Shown: positions 48,701 to 58,300 of the stretch, in pieces
How the letters are laid out: each line of letters opens with the position of its first letter
Position numbering within the stretch: position 1 is the first letter of the stretch
Assembly: GCA_024349245.1 (NCBI GenBank)
Contig: JALDNG010000006.1
Coordinates: 5,075,001-5,139,000 of the forward strand
Reading direction: 5' to 3'
From: Neodontobutis hainanensis
Taxonomy: Eukaryota; Chordata; Actinopteri; Gobiiformes; Odontobutidae
Length of the DNA stretch: 64,000 nucleotides
Made by a program: the position numbers and the translations under genes
Notes under the pieces: generated by a model
Databases searched by the model: none
Told to the model about the DNA's origin: nothing
The model's input: the letters and a program-made list of their open reading frames with translations, nothing else

Positions 48701-51700
48701 TCTTCACTGCTCAGTCAGCAGAGGCCGGCCTGTGACAGGAAGAGACAAATCCAAACCACCAGATGTCAAGAGCGTTTTGACAAGTCTGTCATGAGGGACT
48801 TTTTGGAGCATGGTTTACATTTTTATAGCACAAACAAAATTCTATTCTATTTATAAGATTCTATTGCTTATTTTTTTTTGTATTTGTTATACTTTTATAG
48901 CCCAAAGTAAGCGTTATAAAATAAATTATGTTTTTATGTGTTGCAGCAGCCCTTTGGCAAGAGCAAATGGATGCCCCTGCTCTAAAGACATGCAAGGTAG
49001 AGGAGGACTTGAGACCATGGCCAGGTAAGACACTTCATTTAATGTGTTAAACAGATTGTTTCAAATGATGACAAAAGCTTTATAGAAAGCAAACAGCTTT
49101 AAATTAGGTCAATAAACAGTGGCTTTAGGTAATAGTCAGTAAACTGTCTTGACTATACAGACAAGGTAATTGAGGTATTCTGTCAAAACATGTTCACACC
49201 TTCAAAATAAAATCTTTAAAACATAGATCTAGCACAGTATTTTAATTAAAGGGCAGAGTGACACAGCCTTTGAAACAGCTAAAGTTGAGAAGCTGGAAAG
49301 GCGGGCATAACACAGGGTGTGTCATTTGTTGTGCCAATTTGGAAGTCTGTTCTCGTTTGGCCCATAGCGCTTTACTACATCCCAGAATATTCCTGGAACG
49401 CCACCACCCTGTCTTCTTCTTTCTTTTTTACTTCATTACCACATTCTTTCACATTTTGTCATTGATTTGGAATTAATGTGCAACAGGCCTTCATCTCCAG
49501 ACACAGGGAATCCCCAGACAAAGCTCTTATTACAATCTAGATTAATGCTCAAGATTGTGATATCGCATTAAAAATGAATAGCATCTGATTTTTGTACGCA
49601 AAGCCATTTCCCCCCAAACACATCACTGGTTTATAACGCACAACTTGTAACATATGTATGTTTTACAAAAAAGCATAGTACTAGTCACATTGTGTGTTAA
49701 TGCATTAGGAAAATTCTAGGTTTCCTGTAATAACAAAGTTCCTATTGCCTAGCTTAAATTGCATGTCACAAGGTGGGAACATGCAAAATTGAGCTGCACA
49801 CTCATAATAAACTGCCCAACATGGATGATGCTTTGAAGCTGTTGACCATAGTGCCACTGTAGAGAGGTGATTATCATTTGCATCTGACATGATGCTCAGG
49901 CCCCAAAGCCTTAGCTCTTAAATAAACACTGGCAGATCATTTGTGTTCATTTGGCTCTCCTATTCTTTGGTGTTTGCAGCAGCGCCCAAACATTAGGTTG
50001 ACTTACCATCAATCTCTGTGATCAGTACTGACTGCTCATACATTCGGCATCCAGGTTTAAATTTTCAGACTAAGCTGCCAAGCCTTGCTATAAAATAACT
50101 TTCCATTAAACAGTAATGTATAGATCAAAAAGATTAGAGCTAGATGTGCCTAGATTCCTCTCCCCTTTCCTTTCCTTACACTAATTTGCCTGAGACACCA
50201 TTCCCTGGGCGCTGTCCGTCACAGTTTGCATCAACCCTGAGTAAACATTTCACAGGTGAGCGCCTGGATTTGCATCTTCCCATTGCTCTCCACCACATGC
50301 CAACAGACACAATACACATACATAACCTGCACTCTATTACACACAGACACGGCCGCCTCAACCTTGCCCTTATGTTAACAACCAAAATCAGTTTCTCCCA
50401 TAAACAAATAAGGCAAACCTCCTGTCATATATGGGTTACACGCTTGAGTGTAGACTAGTGGACTTGTTGACTCCACCCTTTGTGCTGCAGAATGCAATGC
50501 AGCGCATGCAGCTACACACAAGTACACTATGTTCTCAATAAAACTTTGATTCCCAGCTACTCACTTCTCACAGAATACTAGTAACATCCCAAATGGCAGG
50601 CTTTGCCAGCCAGCCCTCTGGGCTCCAGCCAGTCTCCTGTCTTAGCAATTTAGTCAACACATTTCAGATGAGCCTAATAGAGATCATGTGTGGTTTGGGC
50701 CATAGAGGTTATATGCATTTACTAGACTCAGTTAGGAAGACCCTCTCTGCCAAAGATACAGTACACCGCTGTTACCACAGCCAAACAGGCAACCCTGCAC
50801 TTTGAAGGTGAGGGTGGGGAAGCTGTAGGGATGTAATGATTATGAAAGAGAAAAGGCGTACTGCATACCTTTGCTCCCCAATTATCCACTGGTTTGTTCA
50901 GCCCTGTCCTCCAGAGGGAGCTACTGTACTGTAGACAGCTGTAGGTGGCAGCTGGCTCAGTGCCAAGACTTTGATACAGCACAAGCCAATTTAAGTGTTG
51001 TGATAAGTGTCCAGTCCAGTTTCCTCTGACAGAACACAGGAGTCAATCCACACCCCAGTTTAGCCAACACATTTCCACTAACTGCAATTAGATGGAGATC
51101 ATGTGCAGGGTGGGCCACAGCAGCCAGAACCATCAAGTCCCCTCACCGCAGAGCCTTCCCCAGTTTAACCCTAAAACCTAAATTTAGCACAGACAGAAGA
51201 TAAAGGACAAAGAGAGGGAGCACAAGACTTTTTGGTAGGACTGTAGGAAATAGTGGGCCGACTTCACTTTACTTGAATCAACAGCAGCTGAAGCTTTGGA
51301 TTTTCCTTGCGTGAAATCAGATATGAAGCTCAGTGCCTGGTAGACTCTGGAAAAAAAAACAGCCCCCCACCACCACATAACTCCCACATCTCAAAAAGTA
51401 AAGGAAATTCTACAGCAGAAATCTGTTGTCAAGAAGAGAAAGCAGCAGGGTCATGGTAATTGCAACGGAACAGATTTTGTAGCTGAAAATGGACCCAGTT
51501 CTCCAGACATAGGGAAAAGACATTTCAACAAGACTGTGGCACGCAAGTTTGGCATGCTCCCCCCTCAGGCTTATGGCGTGCAAGCGCTTGATATTTCACA
51601 AATACAAGCTCTCTTTTCTCTGGCATCCAAATTCACATTTTACACTGGCAGTCATGTGAGCATATTATACGCAAGAAAGCCACACACAAACAAACAAATA

Positions 51701-53077
51701 ATCACAGACTTAGTGAGGTGTGCATTTCTGTTCTTGTGCAAAACCATCAGGTGTGGGCCCGATCAGGTATGAGGAACACTTCCTTTGTTACAGCGGCATA
51801 CAACAGAGTAAGGGCGTTTACAGATCCAGAGTATTTAAGACTGGCAGGTAATCCTCCTCTAGACTATCTTAGTCAGCGTTGTATAAAATGCCCACTTACA
51901 CAACTTGCTATTCAGGATTCTTCATACCTGTTAATGAGAATTACAGTGCATACGGGACAAAGCCAAAAGACTATTGTACAAGTAGTGTTAAGTATGTTAA
52001 GTTAGTGTATGTATGTTATGAATTAATCACTCACTCAAACTATCATTTGACAAGAAATTGAGAATTCTATTTCCCGGTTATCAGCTGAACAGATTAAAAA
52101 GGGTGCAGTAAAATGTAAATCTCAAAAAAATATTTACAGTGAATTCTGAGCTTTATCAATTACTGTAGATCATATACTATTCTTTCCTATTTTTCACTTA
52201 TTCATTCATATTTTATCTCTCTGTCTGCTTCTGGTTGTCACTGTCTGCCTTTGTTGTCTAAGTATGATTTATGAAAAGTTTCGCAACAGCACAAGAAGCT
52301 GTCGGTGTTTACACAAAGCAGCCTTCTGAGACAACAATGCCTCTCTTCATGGCTTTTAGAAAGCCCAAATACTGTACGTTGCTCTTCTTTTGATGCAGTG
52401 GTAGGAGGGCTGTGGCAAGCAGGCCTCTCATAGTTTTAATCTTGTGCTTAATGCTGTAGGATGATGGTGTCGGTATTTGATGTCAGCCATGTTTTTGTCT
52501 TTTATTACTCTGGAGAAGAATCTTATTTCGCTAGACAATAAAAAAATAAGGTCAGCTTTTTATTGAGTCTTTTCTCTGTTGTTTTTTTTCCACAGGTACT
52601 ACAGAGCTCTTCCCACAGAGGACCAGCTTTCCATCTTTGTCACCACTGACTGACCCTCGCTTCTCAGACCCCCGCATGCACTATCCCGGGGCTTTTCCCT
52701 ACTCCGCTAACACGTCCAGCACAGGCATCAGTGGCCTCAGCATGCCAGCCTCTTCCCGATATCACACCTACTTGCCACCGCCATATTCAAACAATCAGAC
52801 CCAGAACTTCCAGTCCAACTCCTACCTTTATTATGGCACCGGCTCTGGCTCTTATCAGTTCTCTATGGTGGCACCGGGGAACACTGGGGGAGAACGCTCT
52901 CCCACCCGTCTGCTGTCCTGTTCGGGGGCCACAGGTGCTGCAGGGGCTAACAGCCTGATGAACCCAGGCCTAACCAGCCAGAGCGAAGGTGTTGAGGCAG
53001 ATGGCAGCCACAGCAACTCCCCCACAGCCATGAGTGCTTCAGGTCGCCTGGACGAGTCCGTCTGGAGGCCTTACTGA
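17925..53077 (+). CDS. RUNX family transcription factor, probable runx3 (whole gene, P1 isoform)
   Basis: Coding exons are 17925-17982, 32639-32880, 33377-33533, 34585-34689, 43730-43873 and 52596-53077, giving 395 aa. The P2 form starts at 32623 and has 381 aa. RUNX proteins bind TGTGGT sites in the nucleus through the Runt domain, with CBF-beta as partner, and recruit Groucho/TLE through C-terminal VWRPY. In P2 numbering the Runt domain is about 46-173. All positions matching RUNX1 DNA contacts are kept: R76, K79, R131, R135, R138, G139, K163, T165, V166, D167, R170, R173. PPPY at 282-285 is a WW-domain ligand. VDVLADHAGELVRTD and GVEADGSHSNSPT favour RUNX3 over RUNX1 and RUNX2. It is shorter than human RUNX3 (about 415-429 aa), mainly after the Runt domain. 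A diverged extra teleost RUNX paralogue is the alternative. Confidence 0.9.
21160..21540. repeat. Degenerate interspersed repeat, family uncertain
   Basis: The ends carry related motifs: AAGTAACGCTAGTCTTACTTGGG near 21171-21193, written here only as a general pattern of AAGTAAC followed by CTTACTTG, and ACTTAAGTAATTT with ATTATTTTGAAGTAAC near 21470-21525. Tracts built on ACTT(G/A)AGTA are familiar to me from abundant fish non-autonomous repeats. Between them are AT-rich runs. Copy number and family need a repeat library, so this is a tentative call. Confidence 0.4.
23169..23248. repeat. 20-bp minisatellite, four units
   Basis: Four tandem copies of TCAGT(C/T)TGTCTGCTGTGAGG with C/T variation in the sixth or seventh bases and a diverged last unit (23169, 23189, 23209, 23229). 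It lies in intron 1. Spacers are absent, so it is not a CRISPR array. Confidence 0.9.
29088..29529 (+). mobile_element. Non-LTR retrotransposon (LINE) 3' end, degenerate
   Basis: The + strand shows broken fragments of a LINE ORF2 C-terminus: RDSNRLDKLVRK, then after a frameshift VDSVGAIVERTMRSMMQALL and NNSRHPFYETLL, a stop, then TERFRRLFNPAAIRLYN. A short 3' UTR follows, ending CTGGACACTTGAATTTCTCC, an AATAAAGTATC segment, and a TCTG/TATC microsatellite tail. That tail and the arrangement are typical of truncated fish LINE insertions. The 5' end is missing, as expected from incomplete reverse transcription. The clade is not determined. It sits inside intron 1, in the sense orientation, about 2.5 kb before P2. 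Confidence 0.85.
31850..32010 (+). promoter_or_regulatory. Proximal promoter (P2) core
   Basis: GGGCGG (31871-31876) and two ATTGG inverted CCAAT boxes (31885-31889 and 31918-31922) lie about 700 bp upstream of the P2 ATG. CCAACCACC, with a RUNX-like AACCACC, follows near 31945. No TATA box is evident, as expected for a CpG-rich promoter. The start site is probably just downstream of this cluster, but it is inferred and not visible directly. Confidence 0.5.
32206..32223 (+). promoter_or_regulatory. Short uORF in P2 leader (5 codons)
   Basis: ATG at 32206 followed by four codons and TGA at 32221-32223. It would be in the 5' UTR if transcription begins near 32,000. Confidence 0.4.
32410..32439 (+). 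promoter_or_regulatory. Short uORF in P2 leader (9 codons)
   Basis: ATG at 32410 and a TGA ending at 32439. It lies about 180 bases before the P2 start codon and so leaves room for reinitiation. Confidence 0.4.
32448..32468 (+). promoter_or_regulatory. Short uORF in P2 leader (6 codons)
   Basis: ATG at 32448 and TAG ending at 32468, only nine bases after the previous uORF stops. The two act as a close tandem pair in any P2 mRNA. Confidence 0.4.
32623..32880 (+). CDS. runx3 exon 2 (P2 start; start of Runt domain)
   Basis: The P2 protein begins MHIPVEPPTTRRFTPPST, matching the family's MRIPVD-STSRRFTPPS with changes at positions 2, 6 and 8-10. The ATG has a purine (G) at -3. An internal acceptor CCCGTAG|AG at 32638/32639 lets P1 transcripts join codon 6, as in mammalian RUNX genes. 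Residues 1-45 are a variable linker. From about 46 the Runt domain starts with VVDVLADHAGELVRTDSPNF and runs to AFK. HWRCNK at 74-79 carries the contacts R76 and K79. The donor AAG|GTAAGA at 32881 is in phase 0. Confidence 0.95.
32881..33376 (+). other. runx3 intron, 496 bp
   Basis: GTAAGA donor and CGCGCAG acceptor. AT-rich in the middle, with no other feature seen. Confidence 0.9.
33377..33533 (+). CDS. runx3 exon 3 (middle of Runt domain)
   Basis: 157 bp, the usual length of this exon in RUNX genes. Residues 87-138 plus one base encode [20 protein letters not shown] through RFVGRSGR. It holds R131, R135 and R138, which contact DNA, and N105 in the NDENY segment that faces CBF-beta in RUNX1. 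It is essentially identical to vertebrate RUNX2/RUNX3, so this part is under strong constraint. Donor GAG|GTGAGC at 33534, phase 1. Confidence 0.96.
33534..34584 (+). other. runx3 intron, 1051 bp
   Basis: GTGAGC donor and TTTGCGCAG acceptor. It contains a 72-bp (TA)n tract at 33651-33722 and a short (AAAT)n tract near 34292-34311. No other gene is seen. Confidence 0.9.
33651..33722. repeat. (TA)36 microsatellite
   Basis: An uninterrupted 72-bp TA tract, 118 bp downstream of the exon 3 donor. Long pure TA tracts are prone to melting or cruciform formation and usually vary in length. Ile-Tyr reading frames across it are artefacts. Confidence 0.97.
34585..34689 (+). CDS. runx3 exon 4 (end of Runt domain)
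   Basis: 105 bp, again the standard RUNX exon length. Residues 139-173 run from GKSFTLTITVF to VTVDGPREPR, with DNA contacts K163, T165, V166, D167, R170 and R173 intact and T157 kept at the CBF-beta face. One oddity: residue 151 is Gly, giving FTGPPQVATYH where family members usually have FTNPPQ or FTNPTQ. The donor GCA|GTGAGT at 34690 leaves one base for the split Arg174 codon. Confidence 0.95.
34919..34943. repeat. (GT)12 microsatellite
   Basis: Twelve GT units in the intron after exon 4. Common vertebrate simple repeat. Confidence 0.95.
43683..43718. repeat. TA-rich tract adjoining the exon 5 acceptor
   Basis: TA dinucleotides interrupted by one short CACA segment, ending about a dozen bases before the acceptor AG at 43728-43729. 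The pyrimidine tract proper is reduced to TTTTTGATTTTAG, so repeat length could affect how well the exon is recognised. Confidence 0.8.
43730..43873 (+). CDS. runx3 exon 5 (post-Runt linker, diverged)
   Basis: 144 bp encoding residues 174-221 plus one base. It starts RHRVKIEDPQKMQFSDRLSE and ends HQTHLSTPQ. The phase (1 in, 1 out) matches the corresponding RUNX exon and the acceptor and donor (CAAG|GTGAGG) are canonical. The known basic stretch RRHRQK just after the Runt domain, part of the nuclear localisation signal, reads RRHRVK here. Beyond that, only EDxxK, the FSDRLSE core and a weak LSTxxQ remain recognisable, and the usual Ser/Thr/Pro-rich run of this exon is mostly absent. This is the least conserved coding exon apart from the P1 tip. 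Confidence 0.9.
43874..52595 (+). other. runx3 intron, 8.7 kb
   Basis: GTGAGG donor and TTTTTTTTCCACAG acceptor with a good pyrimidine tract. It contains an inverted RUNX-site pair with a CRE-like palindrome (45262-45299) and a diverged 55-bp direct duplication (about 50650-50705 and 51059-51120). No other gene is recognised. Confidence 0.85.
45262..45299. promoter_or_regulatory. Candidate intronic element: paired RUNX sites plus CRE-like palindrome
   Basis: ACCACA (45262-45267) and TGTGGT (45278-45283) are exact RUNX cores in inverted orientation, ten bases apart. Five bases later comes the perfect 12-bp palindrome CCGTCATGACGG (45288-45299), made of two TGACG half-sites. The motifs are seen directly; binding and activity are inference. 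Confidence 0.4.
52596..53077 (+). CDS. runx3 exon 6 (C-terminal regulatory region, VWRPY)
   Basis: Encodes residues 222-381 and a TGA stop at 53075-53077. It starts GTTELFPQRTSFPSLSPL, where human RUNX3 has a longer GTSELNPFSDPRQFDRSFP, so about seven residues are missing. DPRFSDPRMHYPGAFPYSA follows. LPPPY at 281-285 is the WW-binding PY motif. YLYYGTGSGSYQFSMV is the conserved core of the activation and inhibition region, then GGERSPTRLL, EGVEADGSHSNSPTAM, and VWRPY at 377-381 for Groucho/TLE. This tail closely matches RUNX3. The codon split G|GT at the 5' end keeps frame. Confidence 0.95.
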
Positions 53078-53688
53078 CTGAAAGCTAGACAATCAGAGGG
53101 CAAAAATTTTAAGAAGATGATGAACAAAACTGAACACTGAAAGAAAAAGGAAATGCTGCATGGTTGTCTTTTATTTTGCCAGCACCTGCTTTCAAAACTA
53201 TCTGCATTTTACTGACTTTTTCAATGCTTTTTTGTAAATTCTGAGGGAACTCTGCACTGTACTAAAATAATCTCAAAGAACTATAAAGGTCATAAAGTTT
53301 GTAATGAAGTAAGAGTAAGCCATAGAGACAGGATCAGTTTTCACAGAAGAACAAAAGACATTGGGAGGTATAAACAACAGTACAGCCGATGAACTGAAAC
53401 ATCGCAGTAAACACAAGTCAAATGAACCGACATACCTCCAACAAGAAAAAGAGCACTCTGACTAATGTCTGCTCTGCAAGAGAGACTCCAACATTGTTCC
53501 ACGGCTTGGCCGTACTGCTGTAGCAAAAGGTCCTTTTAAGCTTTGATTTCTGTAAAAAGAAAATTTAGCAAATTGTGTAAATTGTTTTGTCCATTTTTGT
53601 CAATGTTCACATGCCCATTCTTCTACAACACCTTATTAATTTATTATTCAAATGGCCATGTTCACCACACAATGCAGAAAAAATACTG

Positions 53689-53694
53689 AATAAA
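53689..53694 (+). terminator. Candidate proximal poly(A) signal
   Basis: AATAAA about 610 bases after the stop codon, with a TTGTTGCATCTTGG stretch within 20 bases downstream that could serve as the GU-rich element. Confidence 0.45.
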
Positions 53695-55391
53695 TGGAAT
53701 TGTTGCATCTTGGATTTTTCAAAAAGCATTTTAACAATTTGGGTTTCTGGATAAAAAAAAAACTTTTTTTTTATCAGATTTTTGGCTAATCTTTTAAAGA
53801 ATGTACATTACTATGGTGTGTTTATTAGTTTCATGTTTGCTAAATTTTTTTTATCATTTTTTTATTTTTAAAGATGTCTGTCTTTTATTTTGAACTGATT
53901 AACAGTTTCATCTATATTTATTTGAGCCAAACTTTGAGGAAATGCTTGCATTTATCAAAAACCTTTAGGCATTTCGCTCACACTTCTTTTCATATAAATA
54001 TGTACACAGTTTCTACCATATTTTTTGAGTAAAATTTGGAATTTGTATAATATATTGCTACTAAATTATGAAAACCCAAACTTTTAATGTAATGATTTTG
54101 TCTTTCATTGTAGCTTTGATGCACTATAAACTTTTATCCCCTTTGAATCCAACAGATATTATCTAGATTGATCTTGAAAACGTTTCCCTGCCTGTGCTAT
54201 TCCAGCCATATGCTCAATGTTTGCACTATATTGATTGTTCATTTTCTCTCAAGCATATATTTGTCAAACTATTTGAAAGTCTGACTTGGCAGAACTACAC
54301 ATCTCTTTAGTAAGCAGAATTGAAGTGTCCTTGCCCCAAAACAATTAACACATAGAGCGTGCACATTCCCCTTGTCCCGGGGCTCTTTCCCTTTAGTTAT
54401 ACATGTGAACCCTGCAGGAAGACATGTGGATGAAGGGATGGAAAGAGAAGGTGGGATTACTGTGGTGTCTTCTTACAAACACCAAGGGCAGTTATGCAAA
54501 AGAAAAACCTTCTCAGGTCCCTTTGTTCTACATAATCATCAGTGAGTGCTTTGAAGCTTTTATGGTCCTAATTCTGTCTTCTCTAGTCTAATTTACTAGC
54601 CGCCAGTGCCAGGGGCTCATTGCTCTGCAGTAGTTCATGCTCCTGCTCACATCATTCGCTATTGTATAGGAGTTGGCTAGTATTTAGCAGGTATCAGGTG
54701 TCGAATCATTTTCTGTCAGTTCTTTTACGTTGGATGATAAGCGTTTTTAAGTTAAAGTTTTAAAAAAATGAGTCTGAGGTGGATTGATAGCATCCTTAAT
54801 TGATAATCCTTAAGTTACGGTGAGCCAAACGATATAACATTTGCAGCTCAATTAAAACTAAGTTATGCAAGGTGTTTTTAAGCCATTTGAAGGAGGCTGT
54901 CTGCATTATTCCTCTTTCTCATTTATGTAAAAAGTTTCATTCCTGTCACTCTCTTGCTCTTGGAAACCTTTATTTATTATAGGGCAAAAATCATGCAGCT
55001 AGAGAAACCATACTCATAATGTGTGGTTATTCAAAAGAAACCAAAGAGCTTTACAACTGCCTGTATTACTATTTAGATAATAATATGAAAATGTGGTGTG
55101 GTAAACAACTGATGTCTCAATTGATTTCCATGATCATTTATTCTTTATGTAAACCAAGAAGCCAAAGTGTACAAATACATTGTATGTTGTTATATATTAA
55201 ATTAAAAAGCACAAAAATTACATTTCTTTGGCTGTTGCAAAGCAAATTGTCCATCTCATTCTTTTTATTGTCTTTATGCTCAAAGTATGTGCAACAGAAA
55301 CTGATATTAATTTAAATATGTATGCCATATCATGAATGCTTCCTTACTGAGTGCTTGTAAAGTTTGCAGATAATGTAGTTTCATCATTTTA

Positions 55392-55397
55392 AATAAA
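55392..55397 (+). terminator. Candidate distal poly(A) signal
   Basis: AATAAA about 2.3 kb after the stop, followed by a T-rich stretch. An alternative AATAAA lies at 55538. Confidence 0.4.
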
Positions 55398-58300
55398 AAA
55401 TTATGCCTATTTTTTCATCAACTGTTTAATTTTCTAAAAGTCAAATCAAAAACTGTACTTTATTTAAAAGTGGTACTAAAAATAACAATTTATTTTATCA
55501 AACAACATGGCCATTGCCTACATATCTTAATGATTCCAATAAACCTCTATTACTTCCTTTTATTTATTTTTTTATTTTTTTATTACTGTAATTCCTGTTG
55601 GCCACATTTGGTTAAAAACACCTCTGCTGTCAGGGCAGTGGTACCCATGCAGTAAATAAAAGTCAAGTCTTGGAAGCCAACACAAATGTGGCACGGCCCA
55701 CGTTATAGCGAGTTGTCACTTGTTAAAAACAATCCAGGAGGAGTTTGGAATGTCAGCTGAGGTTTTTACCAGCTCTGTGGTTGATAATTTATGTAGGTTT
55801 GATGGCATCTGTTTGCCTCATTTCGAGTGTGCCACAAGATTAAACACTTGAGATATTACAGTGTGGGGTGGTCTGCTGTGACATGTCTTTTGTTATACCA
55901 ATATAATATTCACAATTCTTCAATAACCTGTTGATGAATATATATTTTTGACCTCTATTGTTCATAGATTTAAACCGTCTTGTCCATACCCATTGTTGCC
56001 TCTTTCATTCTAGGCACTCTTTGAATTTGCTCCTTTCTTTTGCTCTGAATAGCGCCGCTGTGTGCCCTGTGTTCGTCCGGGTCAGGCCTTCTATGGGGGC
56101 AGTGTTGGCAGGACAACAAAGACTCAGGACACACACAAGCAGCCTTGATACACACTGTATTCAATTAACTCAGCACTCAAAGCATTTTCACAAATGCACA
56201 AGAACACCCGCTCTCACGCACACCCACCCACAGCCTCCTGTTGTTAAATGGCATCTTAGCCGCTCACCGTAGTGAACACTAAACTCCAGCAGTGCTTCTA
56301 AGCTTCTACATTCGGTGTTGTTCCTTGTTGATCTCCCACTGCCCAGGAAGCACAAAGCAAAAGATGATAAGCTTTCAATTAGACTGGGCTCAGGGGAATG
56401 TTCCAGCTGTCTTCACACACTCTGCGAGGCTCAACTCTCTCATCCACATGTGTGGAGCAGAGAGACTCCCATCTGGCCCAGTCTCTGTCATGGCTGTACA
56501 TGAGCCGAGCTGCTTTTTTATCTTCTCTTTGTTCCCACTGCTATGTCGTTTCAAAAATTGTAAGTCTGCAAGGAAGAAGAATGTGTTTTATCAAAGAGGA
56601 GGCTGCTTGTCTGGATACAATTGTAGTCTTAATAAATTGGATTATGAGACAGTGTGCTATATAACTTTTGGAGGAAGATTTATGAAGACAACTGAAAGAA
56701 GGAGGAGCTGTGGAGATCAGAAGACACAAAACAATGAGTCTTTGAAAACTATACTTCCAATCCATCCTGGTTCATAAAAACAAACTCTCTCTCTTCAAAC
56801 AATAAAAGCCTTGTCAATCTTTTCTTTGCACCCAGACAACATATCTTTAATTATTCAAAACAAGTGCATATAAAGCACTAAAAGGCCACACAGCTGTGAA
56901 AGAAACACAAATAGATACTGGATCTGGAAAGGAAAAGTATCTAAAAGGAGGAGTGTCTTGGAACAAGCATTGGATTATTAAAGCCCTCTCATTTCTCATG
57001 GAGATCGAATCCCGTGCTGATTCTGTGGTACCTGCATACGAAACCCATTAGGGCTTCTTCTGCAGCCACTGACCTTCTCTCCTCCGAACCCGTGAGAAGG
57101 AATGGGCTCAGACCAGATTGGTTTGGGTGCCTGGTACATGACCAAAAGTCTATTTTCTAACCAGACTGGTGGTGGGAACAGAGGCTGCAGTCCAAAATCA
57201 GGGTTCCCACAAATTGACTGACAAACACAGGGGCCAGGGGCTAAGAAACCACGAGAGCTGTGATGCAACTGTTCTCACACTAGTGACCGAGCAGTGCTTC
57301 CTCACTGGCACGGAACAGAAATAGAGGAAACTGAGTCTCCCAGTTGAGAGGGATCCCACTGAAGGTGGTTTCTCATCTTTGTTAGGTCATCAGAGACCAC
57401 TCCTTACAATAATTCAGGCAGCCCCTTGTTCCCACAGTGGAGCATCTCTTCATGGAAACTTCATATACTGTATATCACATGAAGTGAATTGAATTAATAT
57501 AGCTTCAAAGAACAAAGACCAAGACCCACTAATACTAAAATAAGCCATATCATTGTTGTACGAGTCAGACCCAGAGAGGGCCTTTAAACCTAACTGTTCT
57601 GACTAATGTCCTCCAGCTTTAGATCCAAATCTAATTCATATAATGAATCCTAACTTTCTCTGTATTATAAAATGGGACTTTAATGTTGAATGCAATTCTC
57701 TGAAAATAGCCCAGCTTCCCAGAAACAATCCCACAGTGATTCATGAGAAGTGACACAATCTCACAGAGTAAATCTGAGTAACGATCTGTAGATATGAAAA
57801 CAGTTTCCTCCATAAACAGGACATTAAAACTCACTATTAGACACAGAGCACAACCCACTGCTGCACTGTGCCAGCTTGTGCAAGACCTCTCCCTCTCAAG
57901 TGGGGTCCAGACTTTTTGTGTGGATCCCTGTGGACCAGGTCTCCGTTCACTTCCTGCTTTAGCTGGGGAACAGGCTGAAGAAGTTGTTCACATACACACT
58001 TCCTATCGCTTACTACATGACTTTTTTCATCTATGTACACAAGCAGTAAAATGACGATGATTGTTTAAGTCTGTCACAAGGGAACAATGGGTTGATCAAG
58101 TTTACAGTGTTCTTCCTGTCTACTCAAAATTACTGTTACCGTTGAGGCCAATGATAATTTAGCATTGTGGTACCTTAGGTGAGAATTTGTGTGGTGCTCT
58201 CTGCATTGCCACAAACTTTATATAGGATACCTCTCAAGTCACATTTTATTAAGCTTAACTGTGCTGTGGATCTTAAATATCAACAGAGGGGAGGGATAAT

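Larger units (their letters stand above)
53078..55397 (+). other. runx3 3' UTR (extent uncertain)
   Basis: AT-rich trailer after the stop. Candidate poly(A) signals are AATAAA at 53689-53694, followed by a GT-rich stretch, and AATAAA at 55392-55397. Another lies at 55538-55543. The UTR would be about 0.6 or 2.3 kb long; RUNX3 trailers in mammals are long, so the distal site is plausible. Many ATTTA and TGTAAATA-like motifs occur, as in unstable mRNAs, but they are also expected by chance in such AT-rich DNA. Confidence 0.55.

Noticed and set aside
17925..53077. Assignment to runx1 or runx2
   Set aside because: No Gln/Ala run as in runx2. The VDVLADHAGEL Runt start and GVEADGSHSNSPT tail match RUNX3 better than the RUNX1 and RUNX2 equivalents.
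56292..56777. 161-codon open frame after the gene
   Set aside because: No recognisable domain, overlapping open frames in other phases and on the other strand, and no promoter or splice context.
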